Source: Ochrobactrum sp. CM-21-5
GTDB lineage: Bacteria; Pseudomonadota; Alphaproteobacteria; Rhizobiales; Rhizobiaceae
Length of the DNA: 64,000 bases
Direction: 5' to 3'
Assembly: GCF_014253075.1 (NCBI RefSeq)
Contig: NZ_JACLZJ010000001.1
Location: 1,388,937-1,452,936 of the forward strand
Part shown: positions 63,230-64,000 of the stretch, piece after piece
How the letters are laid out: each line of letters begins with the position of its first letter
How positions within the stretch are numbered: position 1 is the first letter of the stretch
Program-made: the position numbers and the translations under genes
The notes under the pieces: model-generated
Told to the model about the DNA's origin: nothing
Seen by the model: the letters and a program-made list of their open reading frames with translations, nothing else
Databases searched by the model: none

Positions 63230-63736
63230 ATGGCTGGCAGCGTCAATAAGGTCATTCTGGTCGGCAATCTTGGGGCCGATCCTGAAATTCGCCGTCTTAA
63301 CTCGGGCGACCAGATCGCAAATCTTCGCATTGCTACATCGGAAAGCTGGCGCGACCGCCAGTCCGGCGAACGTAAAGAACGCACCGAATGGCACAGCGTT
63401 GTCATCTTCAATGAAAACCTTGCAAAAGTAGCCGAGCAATATCTGAAGAAGGGGGCCAAAGTTTATATTGAAGGCGCGCTTCAGACCCGTAAATGGCAGG
63501 ACCAGAACGGCAATGACCGTTACACGACTGAAATCGTGTTGCAGAAATTCCGTGGAGAACTCCAGATGCTCGACAGTCGAGGTGAAGGTGGCGATCAGGG
63601 CCGCTCATTCGGTGGCGGCAATCGCAACCAGATGTCGGATTATTCCGGCGGCGGTGATTTTGGATCGTCAGGCCCGTCGTCCTCGGGTGGCGGCGGTGGT
63701 TTCTCCCGCGATCTCGACGACGAAATTCCATTCTAA
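63230..63736 (+). CDS. ssb: Single-stranded DNA-binding protein
   Basis: SSB coats single-stranded DNA in replication and repair. The 168-residue product has the OB-fold ([20 protein letters not shown], residues 2-21; [29 protein letters not shown], split here as [13 protein letters not shown] and [20 protein letters not shown]), a glycine and serine-rich linker, and the acidic tip DLDDEIPF that binds partner proteins. The ATG at 63230 follows CCGGAGTACTG; the frame opens at 63197. It is divergent from uvrA, as in many proteobacteria. Confidence 0.97.
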   Translation: MAGSVNKVILVGNLGADPEIRRLNSGDQIANLRIATSESWRDRQSGERKERTEWHSVVIFNENLAKVAEQYLKKGAKVYIEGALQTRKWQDQNGNDRYTTEIVLQKFRGELQMLDSRGEGGDQGRSFGGGNRNQMSDYSGGGDFGSSGPSSSGGGGGFSRDLDDEIPF

Positions 63737-63742
63737 AAAAGA

Positions 63743-63838
63743 GCGTATTCCGAAAAGTGTGAAACGGTTTTCGGAATGCGCGTTAAACAGAAACTTGGAG
63801 CGCACATCTGATTCAATCAGATCAAAACGCGCTATAGA
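63743..63838 (+). repeat. Dispersed palindromic repeat (Bru-RS-like) after ssb
   Basis: A 14-bp hairpin (63743-63756 with 63768-63781, one or two weak pairs; core ATTCCGAAAA/TTTTCGGAAT) and a second hairpin (63799-63833: AGCGC/GCGCT outside ATCTGATT-C-AATCAGAT) make about 96 bases of repeat. The first half resembles the copy at 16897-16957. Its size and place resemble the Bru-RS family of Brucella, but I am matching from memory. The first hairpin may also serve as the ssb terminator. Confidence 0.6.
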
Positions 63839-63851
63839 CCGGCAACGTCCC

Positions 63852-64000
63852 TGACCTGAGACCCTGCTTTTCCTCCAAATTTTGGTAGAGTCCGTTACTG
63901 AGGAGACGGACAGCATGAAGCATTCACGGTTCACGGATGAGCAGATCATTGGAATATTGAAAGAGCAGGAGAGCGGCCTGAGAACAGCCGATGTCTGCCG
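63852..64000 (+). mobile_element. Left end of an IS3-family insertion sequence, truncated by the window
   Basis: Just after the repeat, a likely terminal inverted repeat starts about 63852 (TGACCTGAGACCCTGCTTTT, then CCTCCAAATTTTGGTAG), followed at 63915 by the first open frame of an IS3-type element. GGAGACGG is the ribosome site. The right end is outside the window, so target duplication and exact border cannot be verified. Confidence 0.75.
63915..64000 (+). CDS. IS3-family transposase OrfA (fragment, N-terminus)
   Basis: The 28 visible codons read MKHSRFTDEQIIGILKEQES, then GLRTADVC, the typical opening of OrfA of the IS3 family (IS407/IS2020-like group), a helix-turn-helix protein that with OrfB makes the transposase by frameshift. 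GGAGACGGA lies 8 bases ahead. The frame continues past the window edge. It lies on the plus strand, downstream of ssb. Confidence 0.85.
   Translation, partial: MKHSRFTDEQIIGILKEQESGLRTADVC

Noticed and set aside
63468..63854. 128-codon plus-strand frame over the ssb end
   Set aside because: It runs in another frame of ssb and into the repeat, with no family resemblance.

Overview
The window is a chromosomal segment of an alphaproteobacterium of the order Rhizobiales, most likely family Brucellaceae (Brucella/Ochrobactrum or a close relative). The evidence is the protein sequences, the Rhizobiales gene order (frr-uppS-cdsA-rseP-bamA-lpxD-fabZ-lpxA-lpxI-lpxB; eno...ftsB-pdhABC-lpd-lipA; dusB-ntrBC-ntrYX-trkA-hfq-hflX; clpP-clpX-lon-hup), LexA boxes of the alphaproteobacterial GTTC-N7-GTTC type, and the absence of dxr between cdsA and rseP. 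From memory, LpxA and the LexA linker look diverged from classical Brucella, so an environmental relative is plausible. Almost every gene is a core housekeeping gene and coding density is very high.

Layout. 1-10836 (+): the end of pyrH, then frr, uppS, cdsA, rseP, bamA and the lipid A genes lpxD-fabZ-lpxA-lpxI-lpxB, tightly packed and often overlapping, closed by a terminator shared with convergent gltA. 10974-23482 (mostly -): gltA and gltX, the + strand DNA-uptake channel gene comEC, lexA with its own LexA box, the molybdopterin genes moeA and moaC, trpC, trpD, and a PpiD-like periplasmic chaperone. 23701-30354 (+): tpiA, secG, an L,D-transpeptidase, pyrG, kdsA, eno, several with their own terminators. 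30450-31594: two accessory-looking small genes (DUF2165 and DUF1428) around an AT-rich divergent promoter region. 31867-40081 (+): ftsB, the pyruvate dehydrogenase complex (pdhA, lipoyl-bearing pdhB, pdhC, lpd) with a GNAT gene inside it, an unannotated-looking small membrane protein with a probable ATT start, lipA, and a Coq10/RatA-type gene. 40066-41786 (-): a cinA-like gene and fused ispDF. 41948-53657 (+): dusB, the nitrogen two-component pairs ntrBC and ntrYX, trkA, a glycosyltransferase, hfq, hflX. 53749-59210 (+): clpP, clpX, lon and the HU gene. 59413-62337 (-): uvrA. 63230-63736 (+): ssb. The window ends inside an IS3-family insertion sequence next to a dispersed palindromic repeat.

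How the genes work together. The left part builds and installs the outer membrane: the undecaprenyl carrier lipid, CDP-diacylglycerol, Omp assembly by BamA, and lipid A. kdsA, further right, supplies Kdo. The middle part joins lower glycolysis (tpiA, eno) to the citric acid cycle (pdh complex, lipA for its lipoyl groups, gltA). The ntr block carries nitrogen and redox signalling plus potassium uptake and RNA-based control (hfq). The right part is protein quality control (clpP, clpX, lon) and DNA repair. lexA, uvrA and ssb each have an exact GTTC-N7-GTTC box, which makes the window a small SOS regulon map.

No rRNA, tRNA or CRISPR array was recognised. The least explained stretches are the 0.9-kb uvrA-ssb interval, which holds a possible small structured RNA with its own terminator, the three-copy 8-mer in front of ntrY, and the bamA leader.
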